The notes: generated from the letters alone by a model not told the origin. A stretch of DNA of 64,000 nucleotides from JACDAE01 sp963717195 (GCA_963717195.1 CAVQVR010000006.1:586415-650414); one strand, 5' to 3'; positions 19,279-28,336 are shown, counted from the first letter of the stretch. A program made the numbers and translations.

Positions 19279-20394
19279 TTACCGCAGCGCATGAGATGCC
19301 TGAGAGCTCTTCACCGCCTGCACGACATACTCACACTGTTGCTGAGTCATCTCTGGATAGATCGGCAATGAGACGATACGCTCAGATGCGGCCTCCGTCA
19401 CAGGAAACATACCATGCTTATATCCATAAGGTGCACACGCAGGTTGCAGATGTAAAGGGATAGGATAGTGAACTCCTGTACTGATCCCTTGCTGCTGCAA
19501 GAGCTGACGAAACTGATCTCGCTCTGGAACCTGAACAACGTAGACGTAATACACATGCTCAGCCCAGGAGCGTACAACAGGAATAGCCTCCACCACGTCG
19601 CGCAACTGCTCATCATATATATGAGCCAGCGCTCGCCGCGCTTCGTTCCAACGCTCCAGGTAAGGCATTTTCACCTGTAATACTGCTGCTTGCAGTTCGT
19701 CCAGACGACCGTTCGTTCCCATAACCTCATGCTGATAACGTATGCGAGAGCCATGATCACGGAAGAGACGCAGGCGTTCAGCCAGCTCATTATCACTCGT
19801 TACACAGATGCCTGCTTCACCATACGCCCCGAGATTCTTGCTATAATAGAGACTAAAACAGCCAATATCGCCCATGCTACCAACGCGTCGACCTGCATAG
19901 GTTGCGCCATGCGCCTGAGAAGCATCTTCAATGACGCGCAGTCCATGCTTATGCGCAAAGTCTAGCACAGGCTGCATATCCGCCGACTGGCCATAGAGAT
20001 GAACAGGGATGATAGCGCGTGTGCGCTCGCTAAGCACCTGGTCAAGTTGGCGATAATCTAGAGTGTAGGTATCGGGCTCAACATCGACGAAAACAGGAGT
20101 CGCACCTACCAGGGCTATTGCTTCTACGGTGGCAATAAAGGTATTCGCGACAGTGATGACTTCATCGCCAGGTCCGATATCACAGGCACGTAGCGCCAGC
20201 TCAAGGGCCTCCGTACCGGATGAAATACCAACACCATAATCGCTTCCACAATACGAGGCAAAATCTTGTTCAAACGCCTGGCAACGTGGGCCAAGAAACA
20301 ACTGCATATGTTCAAGCACATCTTCAAAAGCTGCCATTACGTCTTTTTTGATGGTATGATATTGAGCTGATAAATCTACCAGTGGAACCTGCAT
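19279..20394 (-). CDS. DegT/DnrJ/EryC1/StrS-family sugar aminotransferase
   Basis: 371 aa. The PLP fold is clear: GISSGTEALELALRA (cofactor phosphate site), FVDVEPDTYTLD, VIPVHLYGQSADM, VIEDASQAHGA (Asp of the PLP pyridine contact) and SLYYSKNLGAYGEAG, which holds the PLP lysine. The C-terminal GVHYPIPLHLQPA is also characteristic. These enzymes aminate keto-sugars on nucleotide carriers, using glutamate. AGGAG precedes the ATG by 8 nt. It is the first gene of the leftward operon, so the promoter lies in the gap 20395-20876. Confidence 0.9.
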   Translation of the reverse strand: MQVPLVDLSAQYHTIKKDVMAAFEDVLEHMQLFLGPRCQAFEQDFASYCGSDYGVGISSGTEALELALRACDIGPGDEVITVANTFIATVEAIALVGATPVFVDVEPDTYTLDYRQLDQVLSERTRAIIPVHLYGQSADMQPVLDFAHKHGLRVIEDASQAHGATYAGRRVGSMGDIGCFSLYYSKNLGAYGEAGICVTSDNELAERLRLFRDHGSRIRYQHEVMGTNGRLDELQAAVLQVKMPYLERWNEARRALAHIYDEQLRDVVEAIPVVRSWAEHVYYVYVVQVPERDQFRQLLQQQGISTGVHYPIPLHLQPACAPYGYKHGMFPVTEAASERIVSLPIYPEMTQQQCEYVVQAVKSSQASHALR

Positions 20395-20876
20395 ACAGGT
20401 TTACTCCTTCAACAATCATCGTACAAAGACAACACCATTTTCCTCATTTGAGAAAAACACTAAAAAACACTACTTTCTCCAAACATCTTACTTACTTCGC
20501 TATTCTTTGATTAAAACTACTCGCAATCAGCTTAGCACGATCTGGTATAGATGCAGCTAAGATACAGGTTGAGAATTAGTCTCTTTACAAAAGAAAGATA
20601 GTAAAAATAAGACCATATACCTGACCTTATTTTCAGAAAAATGGAGGGTTTCCTCCAATTTCTGCATCGTAGCTCCCCTCGAACAAGAGATCCAGAACTC
20701 CAAAACGCGTTTCTCTCTTCCCAAAGGACTACTTATATGTACCGTATCGGCAATATATACCAACTTCTGTATGGTCATCTCTACGATTTCGATACTTCAC
20801 CATTGTATTTTTAAATTGCGAACGAAAAAGTCACTCTTTTAAAAGGTAAATACATACAATCATCATGAGGAAAATT
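20395..20876. other. Divergent intergenic region (aminotransferase / deacetylase)
   Basis: About 480 AT-rich bases between two divergent operons, which should hold both promoters. A small palindrome TGGAGG-GTTT-CCTCCA at 20642-20657 could be an operator. I could not assign promoter hexamers with confidence. A 73-codon leftward frame (20557-20778) shows no recognisable domain. Confidence 0.4.
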
Positions 20877-22130
20877 ATGACAAACTATTCTTCTATAAAA
20901 AATGGATCACAATTATACTCCAAAAATACTTATGATACATTCTGGCAAACATTAGTCGAACCACGCATTACCCAGGAAGAGTGGAACGAGGCGGCACAAA
21001 AAGCTCTGGCACTCCTGGATATGGAATCAGATACCAATGTCGAAGATATACTCCCACGCGTACTGGGAGAAGCGGCCTATGGACCGAAACAATGGCAACT
21101 TAGCTTCGCCAAACGCCTCTATTACCAGGTAAAACCATTCCTCCCACGCTCCCTTCGCACCCTTGGCAGACAACACTATCGCCAGAGCCAGGAGGCACAT
21201 TTCCCCCTCAATTGGCCCGTTGAAGATCGTTATGTACGCTTCCAATTTCAGGTCCTCGCCTGCGTATTAGAACAACGCGGACTCGACTCAATTCCTTACG
21301 TCAACTTATGGCCCGATGATAAGCGTTACTCGTTTGTCATTACTCACGATATAGAGGAAGAGCAGGGTGCGACCTTTGTGGAGGCGGTGGCAGATCTTGA
21401 AGAACAGTATGGCTTCCGCTCTCTCTTCAATTTTGTACCGGAGCGCTACCCTATAGATACTGGCCTGCTACAAGATCTCAAACAGCGAGGATTTGAAATT
21501 GGTGTTCATGGCCTCAAGCATGATGGCAAGCTCTTTTCATCACGTCCCAGCTTTGAACGCAGAGCTGCAAAGATCAACGAGTACCTGCACGAATGGGGAG
21601 CGGTTGGTTTTCGTACACCTTATACACATCGTAACCCTGAGTGGATGCAGGCGTTAGATGTTGAATACGATCTCTCCTTTTTTGATACCGACCCTCATGA
21701 GCCTCTCTCTGGTGGAACTATGAGTATATGGCCGTTCCAGCTAGGAAAATTTATGGAGCTACCCTATACGCTCACACAAGATAATACGCTCGCTAACATT
21801 CTACGTGCAGAAACTCCAGCACTCTGGACAGACAAAGTAGATTTTCTTGCACAATGGCACGGAATGGCATTGGTCAATGTCCACCCTGACTACCTGCGCT
21901 CGAAACAGTGCTGGACCCTTTATGAGGATCTCTTAAAAAACATGCAGGAGAGAGAGGGATACTGGCACGCATTGCCGCGTGATGTCGCACACTGGTGGAA
22001 ACAACGTATGCAATTCCAGCCACAATACCAGGATGGACAATGGAACCTGGCAAGCCTCCCTGGCGCTACCAGTGCTCAATTCCAGCTCAATTATCAAGAA
22101 AATGATTCTACCTACGCCTATTCATTATAG
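20877..22130 (+). CDS. Polysaccharide deacetylase-like protein (NodB-type fold)
   Basis: 417 aa from ATG 20877, preferred over ATG 20865 because GAGGAAA lies just upstream of the former. NodB-type motifs are visible: FVITHDIEEE (metal and catalytic Asp/His), IGVHGLKHDGKLFSS (HxxxH zinc motif) and GFRTPYTHRNPEW. The last 100 or so residues have the HWWKQR / NVHPDYL pattern of the longer bacterial members. There is no signal peptide, so it may act on lipid-linked or cytoplasmic sugars. It is probably co-transcribed with the sugar transferase that follows. Confidence 0.8.
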   Translation: MTNYSSIKNGSQLYSKNTYDTFWQTLVEPRITQEEWNEAAQKALALLDMESDTNVEDILPRVLGEAAYGPKQWQLSFAKRLYYQVKPFLPRSLRTLGRQHYRQSQEAHFPLNWPVEDRYVRFQFQVLACVLEQRGLDSIPYVNLWPDDKRYSFVITHDIEEEQGATFVEAVADLEEQYGFRSLFNFVPERYPIDTGLLQDLKQRGFEIGVHGLKHDGKLFSSRPSFERRAAKINEYLHEWGAVGFRTPYTHRNPEWMQALDVEYDLSFFDTDPHEPLSGGTMSIWPFQLGKFMELPYTLTQDNTLANILRAETPALWTDKVDFLAQWHGMALVNVHPDYLRSKQCWTLYEDLLKNMQEREGYWHALPRDVAHWWKQRMQFQPQYQDGQWNLASLPGATSAQFQLNYQENDSTYAYSL

Positions 22131-22272
22131 GCGTAGGGTAGACCGTTATTTTTTTACTACTTCCAGATCACTTTTCTACAATTTCTCTACGTTGAATAGC
22201 ACGGTTCTTACACTTATATTGCGTACACTAACTCTTGAAAGAAAATTTACCGATCCAGGAGTTATAACACAT

Positions 22273-22947
22273 ATGAGCGTTCACGCCGCACCAATTCAGG
22301 TTCTTCACGTTGATTATAGCTATCAACGCACTAAACGAGTAGTAGATATTGTATTCACGTTGCTTATTCTTATTCCACTGTGCATCCTCACCGCCATCGT
22401 TGCGCTCATGATCCGCCTCAACTCGAAAGGGCCTATCTTCTTTCGTCAGAAGCGAGTCGGACAGAATGGAATAGAGTTCGAAATGCTCAAATTCCGTTCT
22501 ATGTATCATAACAGCAATGACGCACTGCATCGTGAGGCAACGCGACAATTTATGAATGGCGGGACTCTGAGTCATGAAGAGGATAGCGGCAAACGCTATA
22601 AACTGACGAATGATACACGCGTTACTAGAGTTGGTCGCTTCCTCCGCAAAACCAGCATTGATGAACTTCCCCAGTTCTTCAACGTGCTACGCGGCGAAAT
22701 GACCCTGGTGGGTCCTCGCCCTGCTCTTCACTACGAGGTTGACTTATACAGTCCACAGGATCGTTTACGCCTGCTCGGGAAACCGGGACTAACGGGACCA
22801 TGGCAGGTGTACGGACGCAGCCGGGTCTCCTTCCAGCAGATGATACAGATGGATGTTGATTACCTGCGTCAACAATCTTTGCGCCAGGATCTCAAACTTA
22901 TCGTTATGACTGTTCCGGTCATGGTCCTGGGTCATGGAGCAGCCTGA
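22273..22947 (+). CDS. Initiating polyprenyl-phosphate sugar transferase (WbaP/CpsE-type, PF02397)
   Basis: 224 aa from ATG 22273 with AGGAG upstream; an open frame reaching back to 21979 overlaps the deacetylase and is unlikely. It has one membrane segment (IVFTLLILIPLCILTAIVAL) and the family hallmarks GPIFFRQKRVGQNG, FLRKTSIDELPQFFNVL, MTLVGPRPAL and GKPGLTGPWQV. It is the minimal catalytic version without the four-helix N-terminal domain. It transfers a sugar-phosphate to the undecaprenyl carrier, the first step of repeat-unit assembly for the whole locus. Confidence 0.9.
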   Translation: MSVHAAPIQVLHVDYSYQRTKRVVDIVFTLLILIPLCILTAIVALMIRLNSKGPIFFRQKRVGQNGIEFEMLKFRSMYHNSNDALHREATRQFMNGGTLSHEEDSGKRYKLTNDTRVTRVGRFLRKTSIDELPQFFNVLRGEMTLVGPRPALHYEVDLYSPQDRLRLLGKPGLTGPWQVYGRSRVSFQQMIQMDVDYLRQQSLRQDLKLIVMTVPVMVLGHGAA

Positions 22948-22998
22948 TAGAGAACATAACCCTTTTGCTCAGCATCGACACAGGACGGGGCATCTTGA

Positions 22999-23054
22999 GA
23001 ACAGAATTGAGGTTGTTGTGGGGCTGCGGTCCCACAACAACCTCAATTCTGTTC
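22999..23054 (+). terminator. 24-bp inverted repeat after the sugar transferase
   Basis: Arms 22999-23022 and 23031-23054 with an 8-nt loop lie about 50 bp after the stop codon. The long, mostly AT stem ends in GTGGG/CCCAC. A terminator or palindromic repeat is likely. Confidence 0.65.
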
Positions 23055-23572
23055 CGTTGTGAGCGCCGCAGGCGCGAGGAGTGGCGAGAACGCATAAGCC
23101 CTACCCCTACACGCCGAGCAAGATGAAAGTCAATAGAATTCCATAAAAAATCACACACATCTCCATAAAACAAATAACTGACGGGAAATTTTACTATTGT
23201 AGTACCGTAACAAGGTTAACACATCTGCACTCATCTATACTTTTTTCCTATCCATCATTCCCATTTCTCAACATTTCCGACAACGTTCCCAACACTTTTG
23301 TAGTGTACCATTCATAGTGTCGGTGCAGATAGATACATACATATCACTTCCTTGATCCTAAAGTGTCTTTTCAGCAACCTGGTCAAGAGAAACGTATGCA
23401 AGATCCATCTACAGTGAGTAAAAGGTAAGGGGATATGTATAAATGAACACCACACATACACAAAGGTCTCTCATGCGGCACCTGATTGAGAGCAGGCAGA
23501 AACGTGTTGAGCTGAAGCAATAATCATCAGCTCGCGATTGTTGGAAGTCCAAAAAATCATAGGGGGAACACA
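23055..23572. other. Intergenic region; possible 26-codon ORF at 23443-23523
   Basis: The only candidate gene is a 26-codon frame (MNTTHTQRSLMRHLIESRQK..., then RVELKQ) with AAGGGG about 12 nt upstream, ending 49 bp before the response regulator. It is rich in Arg and Lys. I cannot tell whether it is translated. Otherwise nothing is recognised. Confidence 0.3.
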
Positions 23573-24310
23573 ATGAAACTGTTACTGGTTGATACTGATC
23601 GAGATTTGATTGAGATGCTTTCAAGCTGGTTAAAGACCGTGGGGTATGAAGTGTATCGTGCCTACACTCTGGAGCGAGCGCAACATATATGGGAGGAACA
23701 GGAGCCAGATCTCGTGATTATAGAAACAGCCATGGAAGGGGAAGAAGGATTGGCCTTCTGTCGTGATATGCGCACCACGCATGATACACTGGTTCTGGCT
23801 TTAACGGAAGCAACTGATTCACAGGATGAAATTCGTTGCCTTGAGTCGGGAGTCGATGCTTACCTGCGTAAGCCATTCTTCCCTGGCCAATTGCTGGCAC
23901 ACATTCACGCACTCAGCCGTAGGGGACGTTCCATGCACACAGCACCAACTCCTTCCATTCTCACTATCGGCCCTATTCGTATCGATGCAGTTAGCAGCAA
24001 GGTCAGCGTCAATAACAAAACTGAATACCTCACGCCAATAGAAAATAAGTTACTGCGCTTTCTTGCCATTAATGCGAATAATGTATGTACAGGCAATCAG
24101 ATCGTTTCTCACATCTGGGGTTTCAGTAATTATGGAGATACCAGGTTAATCAAAGCCCACATTCAGCACTTGCGCCAGAAAATAGAAAAGGATCCTAACA
24201 ATCCCGCTCACCTCTTAACGGTACGAGGAGTCGGCTACTCGCTCGTGCATCGCTCCTTAGAAGAGTATGACAGCAAGGAAGTGACCCGTGCTTTGCAAGC
24301 AGCGATGTAA
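23573..24310 (+). CDS. OmpR-type response regulator with Glu replacing the phospho-acceptor Asp
   Basis: 245 aa: a receiver domain (1-115) and a winged-helix DNA-binding domain (about 125-232, with TPIENKLLRFLA and RGVGYSL). The acidic pocket (D7, D9), T78 and K100 are present, but the expected phosphorylation site in PDLVIIETAMEGEEG is Glu51 rather than Asp. Glu at this place often mimics phosphorylation, so the protein may be permanently active or regulated in another way. No histidine kinase is adjacent. AGGGGGAA precedes the ATG. Lying next to the exopolysaccharide locus, it might control it, but this is only positional. Confidence 0.9.
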   Translation: MKLLLVDTDRDLIEMLSSWLKTVGYEVYRAYTLERAQHIWEEQEPDLVIIETAMEGEEGLAFCRDMRTTHDTLVLALTEATDSQDEIRCLESGVDAYLRKPFFPGQLLAHIHALSRRGRSMHTAPTPSILTIGPIRIDAVSSKVSVNNKTEYLTPIENKLLRFLAINANNVCTGNQIVSHIWGFSNYGDTRLIKAHIQHLRQKIEKDPNNPAHLLTVRGVGYSLVHRSLEEYDSKEVTRALQAAM

Positions 24311-24330
24311 GGTAGTCTCACTGACACTTT

Positions 24331-24432
24331 TTACCAGATAAAACACGCCAAACCGGTAGGGAAGCCATTTAGTGGAGCCGTGACCGCGTGCGTTAGCATC
24401 CATGGAATACTCAATGGCTTCCCTACCGGTTT
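24331..24432. repeat. Palindromic MITE-like element (20-bp arms)
   Basis: Arms 24350-24369 and 24413-24432 are complementary over 20 bp (AAACCGGTAGGGAAGCCATT). The flank at 24331-24356 resembles the left flanks of the elements near 26290, 28270 and 34700 (reverse): CAG.TAAAAC, then AAC.GGTAGGG. The 43-nt centre is unlike the other copies. Confidence 0.6.
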
Positions 24433-24691
24433 ACGGCTCTCCACAATTTCTGATACCGTTCAGGAACTGATTGGAACCCCCAATATAGAAGCATCCCCTT
24501 CATTTTCAACACAACATGCCGATAAATCCTCCTCCACCTGGCCCTTTAGAAGCGCATCTTGAAAAAATCAGGACTTTGGGCTATCAACGTCCAGGAAAGC
24601 GATACAAGTACCGAGTTAACTCGTTTAGTAAATAAATCGACAATATTTTTATTTGGATAACACGGTGATAACTCTGAAAGGAATCATCTTT

Positions 24692-25804
24692 ATGAAATGG
24701 TACCCTTATGGACATGATTTTGGCAATGCAGAGATGGGTGGAGTCACAGTCATTAACGGCAAAACGTACTCGCTAAGTCTTCCTACAGCCTTCGCCAAGG
24801 CTGACACCAGTGCTATGCACAATCTGGGCGTCCTCGGTATGAATGTAGAACAGTCAAACTCACACGTCATCCAGTTTTACGGCGAATCAATGGCCTACGC
24901 CGTTGGTGAACTGGCGTTACAACAAGCCGTCGATGTCTACCATGGGCGCGGCGACATTCAGCGCTATGCAAGCAAATACAGCCTGCGCGGCCTGCTCACC
25001 ATCGCCTCCACGCTCATTCCTGAGACTGAGTTTGGCCTCTACGTGGTCACTGGTCTGCCTGCCGAAACGTACATTAAGAACCTTGCCCTACGCAACACTA
25101 TCAAAACAGCTCTGGATGGCACCCACGTCTTTACTGTAGACAACGGCAAGACATTGAAACGTGTCACTATCGAAGTTGCTACTGTGGTCATGGAAGGCGC
25201 GGGAGCTCTCATCGCCTACGGGGAAAAGCTGACCAGCAAGACGACAGAGAGCGCGGTCATCGATATCGGCGGTCGTACGACAGACCTCTATGTAGCTCGT
25301 GGACAGGTTCCTGTCAGCGAATATTGCAAAGGCAAGCCACTTGGAGTCGAGACCGCAACTCAGATGCTTATGGACGCCTTTGAAGGCAAATATGATCGCT
25401 CACTCTCATTGCTTGAAGCTCGCGAAATCATGTTCGCCCACGCTTCTCATGGTGACCTCAATTACCCCGAGATCGCCGTGTATGGCAAAACTATCGGAGC
25501 CCACGAGCTGGAACGCATTGCGAAGGAAGCTGTCACTCAAGTTGCCAGCGAGATCGTCTCCTTCGTCGCCTCGGCATGGAGGCAGAGCGACCGCGATGCC
25601 GTTGCCGCAAGCTTCAGACCCGTATTGAATATTGGTGGCGGCGTATTCTACTTCCATAACTTTCTGAAGAAACGCATCCCCCACCTGACACGCCCGGATG
25701 ATCCCATCCATGCCAATGGTATTGGCTACTGCAACCTGGCCGGTAATCTGTTGATCCGGAAAATTCAGGCTACTGGCGCTAATGGGGTTAAGGCAATCTC
25801 CTGA
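24692..25804 (+). CDS. ParM/StbA-like actin-family ATPase
   Basis: 370 aa from ATG 24692, with AAAGGAAT upstream (the frame is open to 24653). Actin-fold motifs are present: phosphate-1 loop YGHDFGNAEMGG, phosphate-2 loop AVIDIGGRTTDLYV, and adenosine loop PVLNIGGGVFYF. VVTGLPAETY is typical of the archaeal/plasmid ParM-Alp group. Family members polymerise to move plasmids or position cell components. The neighbouring gene 55 bp downstream may encode its adaptor. No replication gene is nearby, so a chromosomal cytoskeletal role or a plasmid remnant are both possible. Confidence 0.85.
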   Translation: MKWYPYGHDFGNAEMGGVTVINGKTYSLSLPTAFAKADTSAMHNLGVLGMNVEQSNSHVIQFYGESMAYAVGELALQQAVDVYHGRGDIQRYASKYSLRGLLTIASTLIPETEFGLYVVTGLPAETYIKNLALRNTIKTALDGTHVFTVDNGKTLKRVTIEVATVVMEGAGALIAYGEKLTSKTTESAVIDIGGRTTDLYVARGQVPVSEYCKGKPLGVETATQMLMDAFEGKYDRSLSLLEAREIMFAHASHGDLNYPEIAVYGKTIGAHELERIAKEAVTQVASEIVSFVASAWRQSDRDAVAASFRPVLNIGGGVFYFHNFLKKRIPHLTRPDDPIHANGIGYCNLAGNLLIRKIQATGANGVKAIS

Positions 25805-25859
25805 AGCATTCCAGCACAATCAGGAGTTCCATGATGCATTCTGATAGAAAGGGGCATGT

Positions 25860-26273
25860 ATGCCACAAGATGTAGAAAGGTATCTCTACTTTACAGTTGC
25901 CTTGCTCAAAGATTCTAACGCCCTCGATGCTCTCTGGCAAGATGCCTTAAAGTATCATATGATCGATCAGCCAGGCAAGTTAATTGCCATGCGCCTGACC
26001 GAATATTACGAGATCAAGGCCAGTGGTGTGATGCCCCCAACTACTGACGCATCCTCTACCGCAAGGCCAATAAACAATGGAGTCTCACGGGAACCTGCAA
26101 CAATAGCACATACTCCCGTCATCAATGACGATGATGAACTTCTCGATCCATTTAGTGATTATCGTGACAAGCAGCTAGAAACACATTATATAGAAAGCGA
26201 AACTCCTGTCGCAACTTCGCCCGATGTGGCGCATAATGCTGAGGCCGCTGCTGAGTATTGGACATTATTGTAA
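25860..26273 (+). CDS. Small acidic protein, possible partner of the actin-like ATPase
   Basis: 137 aa, with AAAGGGG just before the ATG. Residues 1-55 look like a compact helical domain (DVERYLYFTVALLKDSNAL ... LIAMRLTEYYEIK). The remaining 80 residues are Pro/Thr/Ser/Asp-rich and probably disordered, ending in a short hydrophobic motif AAAEYWTLL. An N-terminal folded domain with a flexible tail ending in hydrophobic residues is the layout of actin adaptors such as ParR, whose C-terminal peptide binds filament ends. Here this is a guess based on layout and gene order; I do not recognise the family. Confidence 0.6.
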   Translation: MPQDVERYLYFTVALLKDSNALDALWQDALKYHMIDQPGKLIAMRLTEYYEIKASGVMPPTTDASSTARPINNGVSREPATIAHTPVINDDDELLDPFSDYRDKQLETHYIESETPVATSPDVAHNAEAAAEYWTLL

Positions 26274-26316
26274 ATAAAATGGGATCTCCATCCTTCCTGG
26301 AGAAACTTTGGCAACC

Positions 26317-26400
26317 AGAGTAGGGAAGCCATTGAGTATTCTGCGGGGGCCAACGAGCACGATGACGGCCCCACGGAATACTCAATGGTTTCACAACTCT
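26317..26400. repeat. Imperfect palindromic MITE-like element
   Basis: Arms 26317-26351 and 26367-26400 pair with a few mismatches (AGCCATTGAGTATTC in one arm). The block AGGGAAGCCATTGAGT is shared with the element at 24350. The left flank (26285-26316) contains a 6-bp hairpin TCTCCA...TGGAGA. Confidence 0.6.
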
Positions 26401-26515
26401 GATTGCGCATCCCGCCAAATCATTTCCTGTCAACCAATGCGATCATTCGGCCTTTACTCATTCCTCATAGGCATTCATACCAATAGCCCCAGTATAAATT
26501 GGCTAATTAATACAT

Positions 26516-26578
26516 TTGCATTCTGCACTCATGCCTGTTACAATTTACTTAGACCATCTAACTACTTGATCATCTAAG
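26516..26578 (+). promoter_or_regulatory. Sigma-70-type promoter plus imperfect palindrome upstream of the ABC exporter
   Basis: TTGCAT (26516-26521), a 17-bp spacer and TACAAT (26539-26544) form a good housekeeping promoter. Just downstream, an imperfect palindrome runs from CTTAGA (26548-26553) to TCTAAG (26573-26578) with ATCTA/ATCA inside. A repressor bound here would block transcription. Confidence 0.6.
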
Positions 26579-26637
26579 AAAAAAGATCGAGTGTACTCCT
26601 GAATACAGCAGGAGCATAAACCAGGAAGAAAGGAACC

Positions 26638-27438
26638 ATGACAGCAATCATTGAAGTACAGAATCTCGTCAAGCGCTTTGGTGAGCATACCGCCGTCAAC
26701 GGTGTAAGCTTTGAAGTCGAGCAGGGTGAGGTTTTTGGCTTGCTTGGGCCAAATGGTGCAGGCAAAAGTACAACGATTAAAATGCTCACAACTCTGCTAC
26801 CACCAACAGCCGGAAGCGCACGCGTTGCAGGCTTTGATATTATGCACCAGACAGCAAGTGTGCGCCGCAATATTGGTTATGTCCCACAGGCACTCTCCGC
26901 CGATGGCTCTCTGACAGGCTATGAGAACCTGCTGATCTTCGCCAAACTCTATGACCTCCCGCGCAATACACGTGCACAACGCGTACACGAGGTGTTATCC
27001 TTTGTCGGTCTTACGGAGGCTGGCAATCAGCTCGTGCAGCATTACTCGGGTGGCATGATCCGGCGTCTGGAGGTCGCACAATCACTTCTGCATCAGCCAC
27101 GCGTACTCTTCCTCGATGAGCCAACGGTGGGACTTGATCCCATCGCCCGCCAGGCAATCTGGGACCAACTCATGCAGTTACGCGCCGAAACCGATATGAC
27201 CATCTTCCTGACAACTCATTCCATGGAAGAAGCCGATAGCCTGTGTAATCGGGTGGGAATTATGCACCGAGGAGACATCGTGGCCCTCGATACACCCGAT
27301 GCGCTCAAGGCTGCTGTCGGGGGGGCAGATACCACACTCAATGATGTGTTCGTACATTATGCAGGCGACGCCCTGGAATCTGGAGGAAGCTACCGTGACA
27401 CTTCGCGAGCACGCCGTACAGCACAACGACTCGGATAA
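26638..27438 (+). CDS. ABC transporter ATP-binding protein (DrrA/CcmA-type)
   Basis: 266 aa. Walker A is GPNGAGKSTT, the signature is YSGGMIRRLEVAQSLL, Walker B is RVLFLDEPTVGLDP, and the switch His lies in FLTTHSMEEAD. It resembles the drug-resistance DrrA subfamily, which energises ABC-2 permeases. The C-terminal 40 residues overlap the start of the permease gene. AAAGGAA lies before the ATG. The exported substrate cannot be predicted. Confidence 0.9.
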   Translation: MTAIIEVQNLVKRFGEHTAVNGVSFEVEQGEVFGLLGPNGAGKSTTIKMLTTLLPPTAGSARVAGFDIMHQTASVRRNIGYVPQALSADGSLTGYENLLIFAKLYDLPRNTRAQRVHEVLSFVGLTEAGNQLVQHYSGGMIRRLEVAQSLLHQPRVLFLDEPTVGLDPIARQAIWDQLMQLRAETDMTIFLTTHSMEEADSLCNRVGIMHRGDIVALDTPDALKAAVGGADTTLNDVFVHYAGDALESGGSYRDTSRARRTAQRLG

Positions 27439-28255
27439 TACCATACAAATAAAACAGCCAGAACGCTCTTCACCTCTCGCCTACCTCGTCAATTTTGTAC
27501 GCAAGACGCTGACGATTTCGGAGTGGGAGGTACGCAAGCTGCGCCACGATCCAACCGACATGATCACACGCAGCGTCCAACCAGCTCTCTGGCTCGTGAT
27601 CTTTGGCGGAGTCTTTACCCGGACCCACGCCATTCCGACCGGAAATGTCCCCTATATTGACTACCTGGCACCCGGCATTCTATCCCAGAGTGTCCTGTTT
27701 ATCGCGATCTTCTTTGGTATCACGATTATCTGGGAGCGCGATCTGGGCGTCATCCACAAATTTCTTGCCAGCCCGACACCACGAGCCGCCCTGGTTCTGG
27801 GCAAATCGGTCTCGGCAGGAGCTCGTGCACTCCCACAGGCTATCGTTATCTACATCCTCTCACTACTGTTGGGCGTTCATATCAACCCGAATCCCCTCGC
27901 ATTACTGGGAGTCGCTTTCTTTGTTGTGCTTGGAGCAACCTGCTTCTCGACATTCTCTCTGATCATCGCCTGCCTGCTGAAAACGCGCGATCGCGTCATG
28001 GGAATCGGACAGGTAATGACCATGCCGTTGTTCTTCGCCAGCAATGCCATCTATCCCATAGAAATTATGCCTCAATGGCTACAAGTAATTGCTCGCGTCA
28101 ACCCTCTTTCCTATGTCGTGGATGGATTGCGTGCGCTCATGCTTACTGGTGGCACCAGCAAGTTCGGTCTTGGAACTGACGCAATCGTTTTGTTGGCAAT
28201 CACGGCTATCCTGACCACCATCGGTGCCTTGCTCTACCCCCGTATCGTACAATAG
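27395..28255 (+). CDS. ABC-2 type permease
   Basis: 286 aa from GTG 27395, with GGAGGAA upstream, inside the 3' end of the ATPase gene (44-bp overlap, indicating translational coupling). After a 45-residue cytoplasmic N-terminus there are about six membrane segments. PGILSQSVLFIAIFFG and FFASNAIYPIEIMPQWLQ are the usual DrrB-type signatures, and the latter is the family's conserved loop before the last helices. It forms an exporter with the preceding ATPase, for a lipid, polyketide or sugar of unknown identity. Confidence 0.85.
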   Translation: MTLREHAVQHNDSDNTIQIKQPERSSPLAYLVNFVRKTLTISEWEVRKLRHDPTDMITRSVQPALWLVIFGGVFTRTHAIPTGNVPYIDYLAPGILSQSVLFIAIFFGITIIWERDLGVIHKFLASPTPRAALVLGKSVSAGARALPQAIVIYILSLLLGVHINPNPLALLGVAFFVVLGATCFSTFSLIIACLLKTRDRVMGIGQVMTMPLFFASNAIYPIEIMPQWLQVIARVNPLSYVVDGLRALMLTGGTSKFGLGTDAIVLLAITAILTTIGALLYPRIVQ

Positions 28256-28290
28256 AATTATGGAGCTCCGTCTTTCCAGGTAAAACGTTG

Positions 28291-28336
28291 GTGAACATGC
28301 GTAGGGACCAGATTTATCGCGTCCACGCATGTTCAC
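28291..28336. repeat. Palindromic element with 12-bp arms
   Basis: GTGAACATGCGT (28291-28302) pairs with ACGCATGTTCAC (28325-28336). The 22-nt loop carries AGGGACCAGATTTATCGCG, the block also seen at 51714 and 61055. The left flank (28270-28290) resembles those of the other MITE-like copies. It may act as terminator for the ABC operon. Confidence 0.65.

Noticed and set aside
20557..20778. 73-codon leftward frame in the divergent gap
   Set aside because: No domain and no clear ribosome site; it spans the region expected to hold two promoters.
24692..26273. Integrated plasmid
   Set aside because: Only a ParM-like gene and a small partner are present; no replication, relaxase or integrase gene is seen.
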